64,000 nt of DNA from Lycorma delicatula (GCF_047948215.1 NC_134457.1:84482898-84546897); one strand, 5' to 3'; positions 33,590 to 45,418 are shown, counted from the first letter of the stretch. Made by a program: numbers and translations. The notes: generated from the letters alone by a model not told the origin.

Positions 33590-34925
33590 CTTTTTGTTTA
33601 ATATTTTTTCAACCTAGCAATAATAATGATAATTAATTTTAAATAAGCATTCTTGAAAAATAATTAACACTGGAATATCATTGGTCAAAATCATTTAAAT
33701 TTTGAAGGGATATAAGATTAATTATTAAGCAATCAGTATTGCATAATTTTAGAATTTTCTTTCAGTTTCAGCCGGGCTTAAATTTCCGTTCTGTAAAGTA
33801 ATTATAATTTTCTTAAGTTTTTTATCAGTATGTCGAAAAGAAGTTTAAACAATAAAATTATTTTATAGGTTAAAAAATAAATTATTGAGGAATAAAAGTC
33901 CTAATTTTTTAGGAACGAGACTAGTATATATAGCAAAATGTTTAAAAATTATTTGTTAAATAAAGAAATTTGGTAACTATTTGGGTTTCTTTACATAATT
34001 ATAATGATTGTAAGTTGAGGAAACCCCATTTAACTCAAAAATATCAATTCAGTAAGTTTTCTTTAATAGAAAATAATGAACGTTTTATAGGTTAATCAAA
34101 TCTGGTTTATTTCAACCGTATTTTAATTTTTTAAATATTTATTTCTTAAGTCGTGAGTTTATTAACTACCTCATTAAATTTATTTTTAGAATTATATAAT
34201 AAAATACTTTAAATGACGTTGATTTTTCCTTTCTCAGCAAATGTTCTTTTTTTTTACTATTTCATCTTAAGACAAACGTTACTAGAAGTACTAGCTACTA
34301 CCGGCTCTTCTATATAAAGAGTGACTCTAATAAAGTTGAGATATATTTATCGTCTCTTCTGTTAGAAACAAGAAACGTGTTCTTTCTTTACAAGTTAGCT
34401 TCTTACAAAAATCTAACAGCTTTAGCTTTATTGTGTAATCTTTGTAAATCCAGTTTTTATCGCAAAAATGTATATACGTTATATGTGAGTGTTATGTTTG
34501 GGTGGGTTTATACTTTCTACTACTGTTACTTTCTATACTGTTTAACTACTGTTCTTTCTTCGTTCGTGTATTTCATTTTATTTTCGTTACTAAAACAAAC
34601 ATTTTTATATGTTACTGTTTTACATAACAATAAACGATTTTTTTTTGATTTTTAAACATATAATTCAAAAATAAAATAAATTGTGTTACAACTGAAAATC
34701 AAAGTAAAATCTTCTTATTCTAAATTAAATTATTGAAGAAAAATGTATTTTTAACATTAATTTAACATTAACATTTAACATTATTATTTTAATAATTTTA
34801 ATTTTTTGATATTATGCTTTTTTCATACTGACGGGTTATAACCCGTCATTACCTGACAGCCAATAATTCATACTACTCGTATATGACCCATTACTTTTTT
34901 GTTTCTCTGATGTAGATAAATCCTT
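33590..34925. other. AT-rich interval, no gene seen
   Basis: No convincing coding. The 92-codon ORF at 34377-34655 is F/L/Y-rich and has no recognisable motif. Confidence 0.5.
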
Positions 34926-34929
34926 CGAT

Positions 34930-35205
34930 TGACCTCAAGCTTTTACCAACAAATTAGCTCAAATACACGAGCCTCTGGGCTACATTTCATCAAAATCAGT
35001 CTGTTTAGTCAAAATTTATTAAGCTTCAAACACGCCAACACTCGTACGTACGAACATTACCTCGCCACCACTTCTTTTAAGTCTTTTTTGGGGTCCTTGT
35101 CATTAACAATACAAATAACTATACCCCATTTTTTCTGACTATCATAATTTCCATCTTGCAACATAGCTTTAGCTATGAGGTCAGAAAAGTAAAAACTGGG
35201 AAAAA
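34930..35205 (+). repeat. Interspersed repeat with ACGTACG core and GAAAAGTAAAA end
   Basis: Contains TTTCATCAAAATCAGTCTG, then CAACACTCGTACGTACGAAC and TTTTTTGGGGTCCTTG. It closes with a hairpin-like CATAGCTTTAGCTATG before AGAAAAGTAAAA. The same order of elements recurs at about 37200-37470, 53610-53680 (end only) and 56050-56295. Confidence 0.5.
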
Positions 35206-35209
35206 CTTT

Positions 35210-36150
35210 ATTGGTTATTTAATACAAATTAATTGAGATTGATTTGGTGGGGTTTTCAAAAATTTCAACATTTTCTATATTGATTTTGCTAGTAAAAAAT
35301 AAATTATGCTTTAAATTGGATATTAGTTTAAAGTAGTTAGTATAAAAGCGTTTATTTATAAGTTATGATTGCTTACGACTTCTATAAGTTTTATTGAACT
35401 ATTATCAACTGACCGAACATCAAGAAACTTCTGTTCGATCAATACGTTTGGCAATATATGACTTACAACTGTTAAAGAAGAAGCCCCAATTTAAAAGTCA
35501 AACAATGTTGACGTGTTTAATGAATAAAATTATCTGAATTGACCAACAAAAGTTTTAATTCTCCCTTAAAAAATAATTTCACGTAGTTAATTAGTTGTAT
35601 AAACAGATATTGGCAGCACTGAACACATTTAACAAAAATAAAAAAATAATGCGTTTTTTAATTTCAACTTTTTAAAATCAGTGAAAATAAAGGGGTAATT
35701 AGTTGCAAGTTTTTAATTTAACTTCAAAAAATACAACATATAGTTTTTAAATATTAATGACTTTATTATGCAGTTTAAGTGAAAATTAATAATGAATATT
35801 TAGAATAATATTGTACTTACAGGTCAATTGCGATAAAGATCAAAATGTTTAGTAAAAAAATTTGGATTCGATTTCACCCCCTTGATCAAATATGTGTTTA
35901 TCAGTTTATCTTAAAAATTATGCACTATTAAAAATATAATTGAGAAAAAACAAACCGTTTAGTAAAATATTTTGGGCATACTCGACCCTTTTGAAGAAAT
36001 CACTTTTTATAAATAAAAAATGATACTGTATTTAGTGAGTGTATAACTGCTAAAAAATAGTAATAATCGTAATAAAAATAAAAATAACAATATACAATTA
36101 ATATATATTTTTAAAATTATATAATATAATATTATGATAAATATAAAATA
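35210..36150. other. AT-rich interval, no gene seen
   Basis: Simple A/T sequence, ending in TAATA-type microsatellite runs near 36100-36170. Confidence 0.5.
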
Positions 36151-36164
36151 AAATATAATAATAT

Positions 36165-37050
36165 TATATTATCTGTTGTAAATGAACCAAAGACAGGGCA
36201 CCGCACTCCTGAACTTCGTGCACGCGTTTCCGGAGTGATGCTTCGTAGTCCTTGGAAGTCTACCTGGAAAACTATCACAACAGGTCGGGGTGAGTAGAAC
36301 ATACAGAGAGGTCCTGAAGAGTTTGAAGTTGAAAACATACTACACCTCAACTGAGCATCAATTGAAGGAAGCGAACAATGAAAAACCTGTGATATTTTTT
36401 CACTGGTTATTGAATGTGGTTGCAAATGGTCAATTGGACCCGTTTATGTTTTATTATGTCAGGCAAGGCATGGTTATTTATCAGAAAATGCATACCTAAT
36501 ACACAAAGTATCCTTACATAACCAGAAGGTTTGCGGTGTGTTGTGCTTGCCACGATTGTTATTGGTCCAGTATTTTTGGACACCACAGTCAACAGAGATG
36601 TCTACTTGACCATTTGTATGACTTTGCTCCAGCTGATAAAAGAAGAACTTGAGTATTCCTTTTTCCAGAAAGATGGAGTGACCTTTGTTACTCGTCTGAG
36701 GTTACTTGCTCGTATTCATTAACTCTATTTCTGAGACTTATGGGCGCTGCGGTAACCAGCCTTATCGACAAAGGACTTTTATTTATGGAGAATGTTGAAA
36801 GGTCGAGTGTATCAAAACAATACACTCACAATCGATGAACTGAGAGATTATCAGGATTGCATTAGCAGCATTACCGCAGCGGAATTGACGCTGATATACC
36901 TGCATTTGTTAACACAATTGTTTAGTTGTTATTGGAGATTATTTTCAACATTTACTCTAAATTTTATTACAGATATGTTAGTTCTTAATACCAATCTTAC
37001 ATAGGTTACTGTAGGCGGGGCTGCTTTTTCGTGGTCCACCCTGAATAACA
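36165..37050 (+). mobile_element. Tc1/mariner-superfamily transposon relic
   Basis: Successive plus-strand pieces match one transposase: TPELRARVSGVMLRSPWKST (DNA-binding part), YREVLKSLKLKTYYTSTEHQ, LLNVVANGQLDPF, IHKVSLHNQKV, VIGPVFLDTTVNRDVYLTI, ELEYSFFQKDGVTFVTRLRL (second catalytic Asp kept), KDFYLW (third acidic position as Asp) and LKGRVYQNNTLTIDELRD. The first catalytic block (MSDEAWFH in relatives) is deleted near 36440. Frameshifts split it into four small ORFs between 36290 and 37004, none a gene. The GTGGTCCACCCTGAATAA sequence at 37031-37048 is a plausible terminal repeat. Confidence 0.8.
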
Positions 37051-37199
37051 TTTGTAATATCAGCTAAAACGGGGGGAAAAAAAAAGTAACTGAAATTATA
37101 AAAAATTCAAAAATTAATTACCGTTTGTATGATTCCCTTGTAAGGAAACATTTTAAGTTTCAAGTTTACTTAAAATGCCATTAAAAAATTTTAATTCCA

Positions 37200-37475
37200 T
37201 CAATAACAAATATATTGTAGTTTTTTTTGACTATTTGCAAGGGATTTATGTTGAGTTTGTCGGAAGATATTAATCAAAATACAGGCCAACACACGTACGT
37301 AGATACAACTTCCGGAAATTTCTCTAACTCTTTTCTGTTTTCTTTTTTATTAAAGGGTTCTTGAAACGTTGACATTCGCAAAAAAACGGACATAAAAAAT
37401 TTATGCCGATCTTATATGCTTTACTATAGCTGCTACATAGCAGCAGTAGGGCTAAAGCCGAGAAAGTAAAAATCT
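37200..37475 (+). repeat. Second copy of the ACGTACG-type interspersed repeat
   Basis: Contains CCAACACACGTACGTAGATA, AAAGGGTTCTTGAAACGTTG and a terminal segment with CATAGCAGCAGTAGGGCTAA before GAGAAAGTAAAAA. It parallels the unit at 34930-35205. Confidence 0.5.
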
Positions 37476-37479
37476 TGAT

Positions 37480-38625
37480 TTTAATAAATACTAATTAAGT
37501 AATAGATATAAATATAATTTAATAAGATCCACATGAAAATTTTTTCAGAAAAAAAGGTTATTTTTTTCACGGCCAGAAACAATTATTCGGACTTTGATAA
37601 TCCGGATATTCAGCTAATGCAATGAACGGTCATTTGAAATCTTCAAAAATCGAGAGGATTAAAATGGAATGAAATAAGATTAAATGAAATGAAATCGTAC
37701 AATAGTTGTGATTACTGATGGATGACTAATCTAATAACAATTTTAAGTCGGTATTTTAATGTGATATCACGTTATTAAAAATTTTCTGAAAACGGTTCTT
37801 TTGCGTTTACGTAAAAGCTGATACTGCTATACTTAAGGGCAGATAAATCTTCAGTAAGAATAAACAAAGTTGGTGATTTTAAGAACAGATAATGAGTGTA
37901 GTCTTATCTATATAATAATGGTACTATTTCGCGTTCCCTTGCTCTTTGTTCTGATTGTTCACTCTTCTAATCTTACAGTTGTAAGGATTAAAATTTAGTA
38001 GTTAAATAATATTAGTAATAATAATAAATTTAATAAGAGTTGAAATATTTTATGCTGGCTCGTCACTGTCTCTCTCTCTCTCTTTTTCCGTGCGCGCGCG
38101 CGCGCGCGTTTGTGTGTGTGTGTATGTAAGGGTGTGTGTATGTGTGTAAAAGTCCGTTCCACGAAGGCACACTAAAATACAACGGGCCTCAACAAAACTG
38201 TTGGCAAATTTCATTCATTAAAATGCAAAATGCGGAAGCGTTTGTAAGATGATAATCCTCCCAAGGATCCTTTCTGCATCTTTCTATATACATATTTTTT
38301 TTAACACTTTCATTATTGGTTTTTTATAATCTTTTTTTATTTACCATGCATCATTAGTCATTCACGTTGAATGATTTCTTTACACACAAAGGTTAAACTA
38401 TTTTTGATGTGGTCGGTCTGAAATAAACTATTTCTTATACTTAGAAAATAATGTGGTTAAAGGAAAAGATAAAATAAAGTAGCTCTCTAAAAATAATGAT
38501 TACTTTTATAATACCTCTATAGCTATACGAAGGGCCGTATAACTTAGCGATGATTTCAGGTAAAAAATAACTAAACAGTGATTTTGGTTATATAGTTTCT
38601 CTCATTTAACACTTTATGTAATAGG
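37480..38625. other. AT-rich interval with compound microsatellite
   Basis: No gene. The microsatellite at 38069-38147 is listed separately. Confidence 0.5.
38069..38147. repeat. Compound (CT)n-(GC)n-(GT)n microsatellite
   Basis: A CT run, then an alternating GC run of about 16 bases, then GT repeats with TATG interruptions. Alternating purine-pyrimidine GC/GT tracts like this favour left-handed DNA. Confidence 0.9.
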
Positions 38626-38946
38626 TACCGTATTTATTCGAGTACTCCCCGTCCCCGAATAAGCCCCGCACCTCGATTTTCCGGACAGAAAATCTAAAAA
38701 AAATTCAGTATATACCGGTATTTTAAAGTGCAATAGATATTATAAAAAAATACGTAAATACGAAAATATTCAGAAATTAAAGCATTTAATTCGTTCATTT
38801 AAATTACAATATTAATATTACATTAATAATTAATTACCATAAGTACTAGTTTAGTTCAGAATCAGTAGGCCAGTAAAACGAAAAGAAAGAATCATGTTGA
38901 AAAGGATCATTTCAATACATTTTTTAATATGGGATTTTATTTTTAA

Positions 38947-39803
38947 TTAATCACTGTCACTCTCTGTAGAAGAGTTATCGGTATTCTCCACGTCGCTCTG
39001 GCAAATGTTGATCGTCTTCACTACCATCAAGTTCAGTAGACCGCATTTTTTAAAACTTTTCCTTACTAATTCCGTTGAAATACCTTCCCAAGCATCTTTT
39101 ATCGAAACACAAATCTGGTTAAAATCTGGGCGTTTGATCCTTCCTGTAGGCGTGAGAAAGACATTTTCATCAACCACCCATTTACTGTACAGTTGTTTTA
39201 ATGCATATTTGAACGGTTTATTAATGAAGACATCTAGTGGTTGCAATAGAGATGTCAATCGGCCTGGAATTATTACTTGGTTTGTCATACCCTTTTTTAA
39301 AATGTCTTTCACTTTATCGATCGTATGCCTCCGATAACTATCCATTACTAGCATACCGGTATTTTTTTTTTTTTTTAAGTAAATCTCCTGATCGCTTTTG
39401 CCGTACACACCTGATCCAATCTAAAATTAAGGTTTAGTCCATCCAACCTGATTTCTGTGCTCTGATAACTACATATACCTGTACAGTAGTACAGGAGGTA
39501 CATGTATTACTACATGTACGGAGGTTGATTACTACGCTTTTGTTTTTCATTACCAGCAGTGCGAATCATAACACTTTTTTCACCTTTTTTGTTCAAGGTT
39601 TTGTCAAATGGCATTTCAAAATATGCGGGGGTTTGATCAGCGTTTCCTATTTGAGAAGGCAAATAGCCTTTATCTTTTCTAAGATTTATTATGTATTTGT
39701 GAAAATGTAATATTCTTTGTTCATAAGCGTCTGGAAGTCGTTGAGAAATGGTCGTCTTTCGTCTTATTGACAAATCATTTCGTGCAAAAAATCGTGTTAT
39801 ATG
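38947..39803 (-). pseudogene. Tigger-like transposase, DDE catalytic part
   Basis: Begins with a second copy of ITRFFARNDLSIRRKTTISQ. It continues with DKGYLPSQIGNADQTPAYFE (first Asp), NKKGEKSVMIRTAGNEKQK, and after a gap VVIRAQKSGWMD. Next come NTGMLVMDSYRRHTIDKVKD (second Asp), IPGRLTSLLQPLDVFINKPF (third Asp) and AWEGISTELVRKSFKKCG. All three catalytic Asp are kept. Damage: a loss of roughly 30 residues around 39480-39530, replaced by palindromic DNA, and an in-frame stop after GWMD. The 153- and 98-codon ORFs are the two readable halves. Confidence 0.85.
39475..39520. repeat. Two adjacent perfect palindromes inside the Tigger transposase
   Basis: CCTGTAC-AGTA-GTACAGG at 39478-39495 is followed directly by GTACATGTA-TTAC-TACATGTAC at 39498-39519. 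They sit where the transposase coding sequence has lost a segment. Confidence 0.85.
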
Positions 39804-40317
39804 CAAGTTTTATTTAATAAATACAAAAATTATAGAAACTCAAACTGCCTAATAAATGTAAAATAATAGCCGAGAAAATACAATGGAATATTTTCTTTGT
39901 TACCACTGAAGTAACAATAATTTTAGTAAAGGTTTACTAAAATTATTCACTTGATTACACGAATCAACTCTATTCATTTTCGAAGGAATTTTACTTGTCA
40001 TTTGAAATTTATAATAAGGTATAACGTTTGATGAATTTAAACATTTACTGAAAAAAAACCATAGGTTGGGTTTCTGAATTTAACATTTATGAAAGTTAAA
40101 GGTTCTGTAGTCCCAATCTGGATAGTACTTCAACCTTTGATCTGTAAAAGAGGAGGATGGTCTACATCATTTATGTCAAAGAACGTATCTATTTTTTGTT
40201 TTTAACAGATTCCCAGTAAATGCTGTTCTGTATTTTCACAGGATAATTTTTTTCTATATCAGGAAACGAATTAGTGGAAGGATTGAAATTTTTGTTTGCT
40301 TTACCTATTTCTACAAA

Positions 40318-40590
40318 ACGGACCTGTCTGAACTGGATTGGACTGAGCTCGCCTAGATTGGAATTGTTTCATTGGAACTGGAATGGACTGGACTCGCCTG
40401 AACTGTTATTGACTCACGTGAATCGAATTCTCCTTACTTTAACTGAAACCACCCGATTCGGACTAGACTGGTCTCGTTTCGACAGACTGGATTGGACTTG
40501 ACTTGATTCGCTAAACTTGATTCACTAAACTGAACTGAGTTCAATAGGACTGGACAAGATTGGGATGAACTTTATTAGAATTGACTTAAC
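40318..40590 (+). repeat. Degenerate short-unit repeat (ACTGG/ATTGG type), left half
   Basis: Dense recurrence of GGACTGGA, GGATTGGA, GAACTGG and similar 5-10-base units with no fixed period. The ORF at 40274-40501 is a by-product. Confidence 0.75.
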
Positions 40591-40592
40591 CT

Positions 40593-40634
<42 letters not shown>

Positions 40635-40805
40635 TTAAAGAAGTGGGGAATCCCATTTACGGACACCTAAGCAGTATCGGGCTCGCTAACAGGTGCCGCA
40701 AGATGTTATTAATATGCGTATGTTAACCTGCGCACTACAGACTAAACCGCCACCTCTGACTACCACCCTTCCTGGAACCGCTAACAAAGCATTCCTTCCT
40801 ATAAG
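40590..40805 (-). mobile_element. 5'-truncated LINE 3' end with long poly(A) tail
   Basis: On the minus strand, moderately GC-rich sequence ending in AAATGGGATTCCCCACTTCT and then TTAAC runs into a ~44-base A tract (plus-strand T run 40590-40633). A 3' untranslated region plus poly(A) tail is the usual signature of a truncated non-LTR retrotransposon. No coding part is retained, so the clade is unknown. It interrupts the GGACT-type repeat. Confidence 0.65.
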
Positions 40806-41190
40806 GGGGACTGAACTGGAATTGAATACAGAACTGGGTTTGTCTTTACTAGACTAAATTGGATTGTACTGTACAGGACTGGAATGACTGGTTTGTTATT
40901 GTTTTGACTGGAGTCAACACGTAACTGAGATGGAATGGAATAGACTGGGCTGGAATCGAGTTGACTATAATGAGTGGAATATAATGGACTGAACTGCGCA
41001 TGTATTGGACTGGACTGGAGTGGACACCCTAAACGTTGACCTAACATAACCCGACCCCGTCAGAACTGGTCTTGAATATAGAACTAGGTTTCTCTTTTCT
41101 GGGATAAATGGGATTGGATTGTAATGGACTGTACAGTACTCGCCTTATCTGAGCTGAAATGAAATGGTTTGGGCTGGAACGTTTTTTTTT
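40806..41190 (+). repeat. Degenerate short-unit repeat (ACTGG/ATTGG type), right half
   Basis: Same unit type as 40318-40590, including GGACTGGACTGGAGTGGA near 41009. The minus ORF at 40799-41047 is low-complexity Ser/Pro/Gln-rich repeat translation. Confidence 0.75.
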
Positions 41191-41234
41191 CTTTTTTTTT
41201 TAATTTTTTAAACGTCAGGCTTTTTTTTAAAAAA

Positions 41235-41800
41235 TCAGGGGGTGAAAAAGAAAAGTTTCCAATAAAAAATTGAAAATAAAAAGAAAAGTTCTAATGAAAA
41301 AGAAAAGTTCTCATTTTTTAATGAAAACTTTTCTTTTTCATTTTCATTGTCATCGTCATTATTTTTGTTTTTATGTAGATCTGCTGAAGTTTTTGTCATT
41401 AGTTTGAGTAAATCATCATTATTCGTTTTATATTCTATTTTGTAATTATATTCCTGTAGCATTCGATTAAATAAAGTAATTTCTGGTTTTGTTTTATTTT
41501 TCGTATCTTCAATGATATTAATATGAATATATCTTGGCTCCTGCCACGACACATCCATGTCAACGAGGTTGGTTTTTTATCTTTATTTATTCTTTCTTTC
41601 TGCCTGGAAAAAAAGATTTTCAAGAAGTATTTTTATCGGTACTGCTTGATAATGCCTTATCGATTTTGTTGTTTTTCCTTAAAATTTCGTTATCGTTTTG
41701 TTCTTCTATTTTATCAAAAAATTTGGTTTCATAGTTCGAGGTTATCGAAAAATGTTCATTTACAAACAAGAGAGTTTCCTGCAAAATTAGAAAGTAATAC
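41235..41800 (-). pseudogene. Unassigned decayed ORF inside the Tigger insert
   Basis: Three minus-strand frames give protein-like, charged sequence in succession. First is ETLLFVNEHFSITSNYETKF and FFDKIEEQNDNEILRKNNKI (about 41790-41630). Next is QKERINKDKKPTSLT. The last is MDVSWQEPRYIHINIIEDTK followed by PEITLFNRMLQEYNYKIEYK and an Asp/Asn/Lys/Glu-rich tail (to about 41240). Frame changes coincide with sequences resembling 3' splice sites (TTTTTTTCCAG near 41610, TTTTGCAG near 41780). These could be introns or simple frameshifts. I do not recognise the family and can give no function. The plus ORFs at 41523-41924 and 41534-41734 are shadows. Confidence 0.4.
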
Positions 41801-42044
41801 ACTAAAGATTATTAAGAATTTTATTTATTTACTGACCGTTGGAATCAAAACCGTTGTTAAAATATTAAAACCGAATTTAAACATTTATAATAAAAGATTT
41901 GTGCTAAATTTGAAAACTAACTAGTTATTAACAATTTCTCTTTAAAACTGATGAACAAATAGCATTTATTCTATTTCCATGAAAACGACTAAATAAAAAA
42001 ATTAAAATTTATTAATAAAATAAATAAATCTTAAAATTATAAAT

Positions 42045-42440
42045 AAATATTTGTGAAAATGTAATATTTTTTGTTCATAAGCATCTGAAAGTCGTTGAGA
42101 AATGGTCGTCTTTCGTCTTATTGACAAATCATTTCGTGCAAATAATCGTGTTATCCATCCACAGCTTGCTTTAAAATTAACTTTATTCAATGATTTAGCG
42201 ATTTTTTTTCTAGCTGTGTATTTTTGTTTTAAGCCACGAAAAGCTCTTTTATTACCAGTGCCTTTCACCAGAAGTTGTTTCTTCTTACGCCAGTCTCGAA
42301 TGCAGCTTTCATCTACGTCAAATTTTCTTCCTGCCGCCCGATTTCCAATTTTGTTCAGCCTCTTCTATAACGCGCAGATTTTTATTTACTGTAAAAGGTC
42401 GTATACGCTGTCCTTTTGTACTCATTTTAATACAGTAATT
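42045..42440 (-). pseudogene. Tigger-like transposase, N-terminal DNA-binding part
   Basis: Starts MSTKGQRIRPFTVNKNLRVI, then IEEAEQNWKSGGRKKI. After a frameshift it reads DESCIRDWRKKKQLLVKGTG, matching the Pipsqueak/CENP-B N-terminal helix-turn-helix and its linker. Then GWITRLFARNDLSIRRKTTI and QRLSDAYEQKILHFHKY belong to the second helix-turn-helix. The sequence then leaves the transposase (ILRFIYFINKF is noise), marking the right junction of the insert near 42050. In active relatives this domain binds the terminal repeats. Confidence 0.8.
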
Positions 42441-42889
42441 AAAATAAATCACCGTATTAAACTTTACAAGATAAAATGCACATAAACGTCCACTTATACA
42501 AACAGTACAATGACTATGGCGAATAGACAAGACGACGACGGGTAACTGATATTGTAACTGTAGTGTCATTAGAACCGGATGCAGCCTATACAGAATGTAT
42601 AAGTTTTATAAAAATACCGTAACTTCGTTCCTATGGATAGTATGAACAGGATGTTATAATTAAGGATGTATTCTGTATAAGCGGCATCCGGTATTGATAA
42701 ACGAAAGCCTAATAAGTATAAGCCTAGTAAGTATACTAAGGTGATTGAATTTAGGTACTTCTAAGAAAACGTTTACTTTACATAAATTATCCTGGCTAAA
42801 AGCTATGTTTCAGGTAAGCCCCGCACCCTTATTTTTTCTCTCCAATTTCAAGAAAAAAGTGTGGGGTACTCGAATAAATACGGTATTTT

Positions 42890-45415
42890 AGATTTTTATG
42901 TAAGGAAATAACCCAACCTTTACTAGTGTATATTTTATTAATGGATAAATGCTTTAAAGCTCACGTTTGAAAAGTCATATATAACTTATATAACAATTGA
43001 CAAAGGTGTGTGTTATTTTTATCTTTCTCCATTTAGTTTGTAGAAATTATACTGAAAATTTTAATCATTTTTTGTTTTTGTTTGATACACAAATAAGCGT
43101 AAAAAATTAAAATAATACCTCAATCTAAATGGCCTCAACAACCTTAAATATATTACACACTCATTCGTCTTTATCAAAATGTTCCGTTAGAAAATGAAAC
43201 TGTTCTATTCGGAAGTGATTGACTTTTTAATTATTTAAAAGCAGATTTATTAAATTCCAATTTGACTTGAAGCTAAAAGAGAAAAGTCAAATTTTGTAAA
43301 GTAGATTTTATTTTTTTTTTTATTTACATAAATTTTCTATGATTAAAAAATTTTGACAAATTATTTGACAATCTACCAATGATATTTCATGCAAAAAATA
43401 AAAAAAATATGTTTTTGAGTTTTTCTGGAAACTGTAGTTTTTGGACCACTTGGTTTTCCAATTATCGACTAACTAATAGGAAATTTTAGGCAAAACTAGT
43501 TTTTACAATATATTTATTTGTTTTTTTATAAGTTCATCTCTACTTTAGGAATGGTTTAGTTTTAAATACGTTTTTCATATTTTTCTACAAATAATAAAAA
43601 CAATTTATTATTATTATGAATTTATTTCATTCGTGAATGAAATAGCTATTAAATCGAAAATTGTTGATAATTGGAAATTCTATTAATCAAAACATTTATA
43701 TATGAATATATTAAAATATATACATAGTCAATCAAACACAGTCGTTTCAAAATAACTTCAATTATCCCAGTTATTTTATTTTTTAGAACTCTCTTTATAT
43801 TGAAATTTCTGCTCTGTTTTAAAAACTCTTTCCTGTGTTGTTGTTTCTTAACGTTTCTTTTTTATATTTTATTTGTCTGTTTACATTGTTTGTTAATTAT
43901 CTCACATTCCGACTTTTCGTTTCTAGGAACTTCTTTTCACGAAGAAAAGAAAAACCGTTCAGGTTTACATTAAGTAAAAGATACTTTTCAACCCGTAGGT
44001 TAAATCTGAGCTTTCCATTATAAGGCTGTCAGAGTATTGAGTCTAATTATTCTCAGAAAATGCTACTCTGATTCGTAATTTTTCTATTACAGATACTCGA
44101 AATGCATTCCATTCACGTCATAAGAAAACCAGTAATAAATAGTATAAAAAAATAAATTAATGTACTTTTTCTGCCATGAGATAACGCAGTTCTTACATGT
44201 CTTCTCCGCATTGGAAGAATACATTTTTTGAAAACATAAATTTAATTACATTTATTTGTAGCCTGCATTTCTAAACTGTATTTTTTGTTAATACACAGGA
44301 CTCTACGCAGATGCTATGTTAGAATTAGGCTTAAAATTAAAATGTTGTATTTGCATTTAGAATTATGTGGGTATATTGTAAGAAGGCTGCCATTGACCGA
44401 TTCTGAAATTAGACCCAAAACTGGTAGAAACAAATTCAAATAGCTTCTTCATTTATAAATAGATATCCTTTTTTAAATTTAATTTAATTATTCTTATTAA
44501 CTCAAAAAAAAAGTAAAATATATTTAAAATTAAACAGTTCTTAAAATGGGAATGAGCTGGTATTTAAAAAAATAAATTTTTCAATATCAGCAATATTACT
44601 TGAAGAAATAAAATTGTTGTAAAAGCTAACAGTGTATAATGTGGGCTGTTTCTCCGTAAAACGAAAACGTAACTGATAATTAGTTTCTTGTTTGAATAAC
44701 ATAACATGATGAGTGTTTCATCACATTTTAATTACAAAAAAAAACACATTTTATCTATGCCACGATAATGGTTTTAATCTTTTTATAAATTTTCTTAATC
44801 AGCTTATCAAGCATGATACGCTAAAAGTTTCTTGAGTGGAGCTTGTTTAATATAGGAGTCTTTAAGAGATTCCTTGAGTTCCTTATAAGTAGTTAGTGTA
44901 GCTTGTTACAATTTTGGATTGACAGGCTAGAAATTGATCGTTAGAAACAGGTTGTTTTGTTGTTAGAACCAAACAATAATGGTGGTCAGAAGACAGTAAC
45001 GAGTGCTACGTAAAGATTAACATATAATTAATCCATCCGGTTCTCGAAGTGTTAACTTCTCACATCGGAAGGCAACCGCTAACACCGACATCATACAGAT
45101 TACTCATTTACCACCAAAATTACATAATTATATCTTAGTTAGCTTATTTATTTTAAAAATTATTTTCACATTAAAATTGAAACCAAACTTCGACCTTATA
45201 ATTTCATTTATTTTACTTTTAATAAAATTATTCATTTTAATCAATAATTCGTTAGTTAAGTTAGCAAATGTGCGTTTTAAATATGAAATGAGAATGTTAA
45301 GATGAAAATATCTCAAAATCGTGATCTAGAAAAGCTAGTGAAAGTACTAGTTAAATTTTTCAAATGAAAAATTATTAATAAACAGTCTAAAAATTTAAAA
45401 TGAATACATTCAAAT
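42890..45415. other. AT-rich interval, no gene seen
   Basis: About 2.5 kb of A/T-rich sequence. A slightly more complex patch at 44880-45125 has no recognised feature. Confidence 0.5.
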
Positions 45416-45418
45416 ACG

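Larger units (their letters stand above)
39804..42044. repeat. Foreign insert within the Tigger element (mosaic)
   Basis: About 2.2 kb unrelated to the transposase. It holds, from left to right, A/T-rich DNA, a degenerate GGACT/GGATT-type repeat (40318-40590), a poly(A)-tailed LINE end on the minus strand (40590-40805), more of the same repeat (40806-41190), and an unassigned decayed minus-strand ORF (41235-41800). The flanks are direct repeats of ~104 bp of transposase sequence. Confidence 0.7.
38626..42885 (-). mobile_element. pogo/Tigger-like DNA transposon with intact termini, split by a ~2.2-kb insert
   Basis: The two ends are perfect 20-bp inverted repeats, TACCGTATTTATTCGAGTAC at 38626-38645 and its complement at 42866-42885. 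Both start with TA, the normal Tc1/mariner/pogo target duplication. Subterminal GC-rich boxes (AAGCCCCGCACC) occur near both ends. The interior holds a minus-strand CENP-B/DDE_1-type transposase in two separated parts (42440-42050 and 39803-38947). Between them lies unrelated DNA, and about 104 bp of transposase sequence is present twice, once on each side of it. Confidence 0.85.

Noticed and set aside
34377..34655. 92-codon ORF resembling a membrane protein
   Set aside because: Hydrophobicity comes from T-rich codons; no start context, no motif and no neighbouring exon.
41523..41924. 133-codon plus-strand ORF in the Tigger insert
   Set aside because: Its translation is Phe/Leu/Tyr-rich and lies opposite the more protein-like minus-strand frames.
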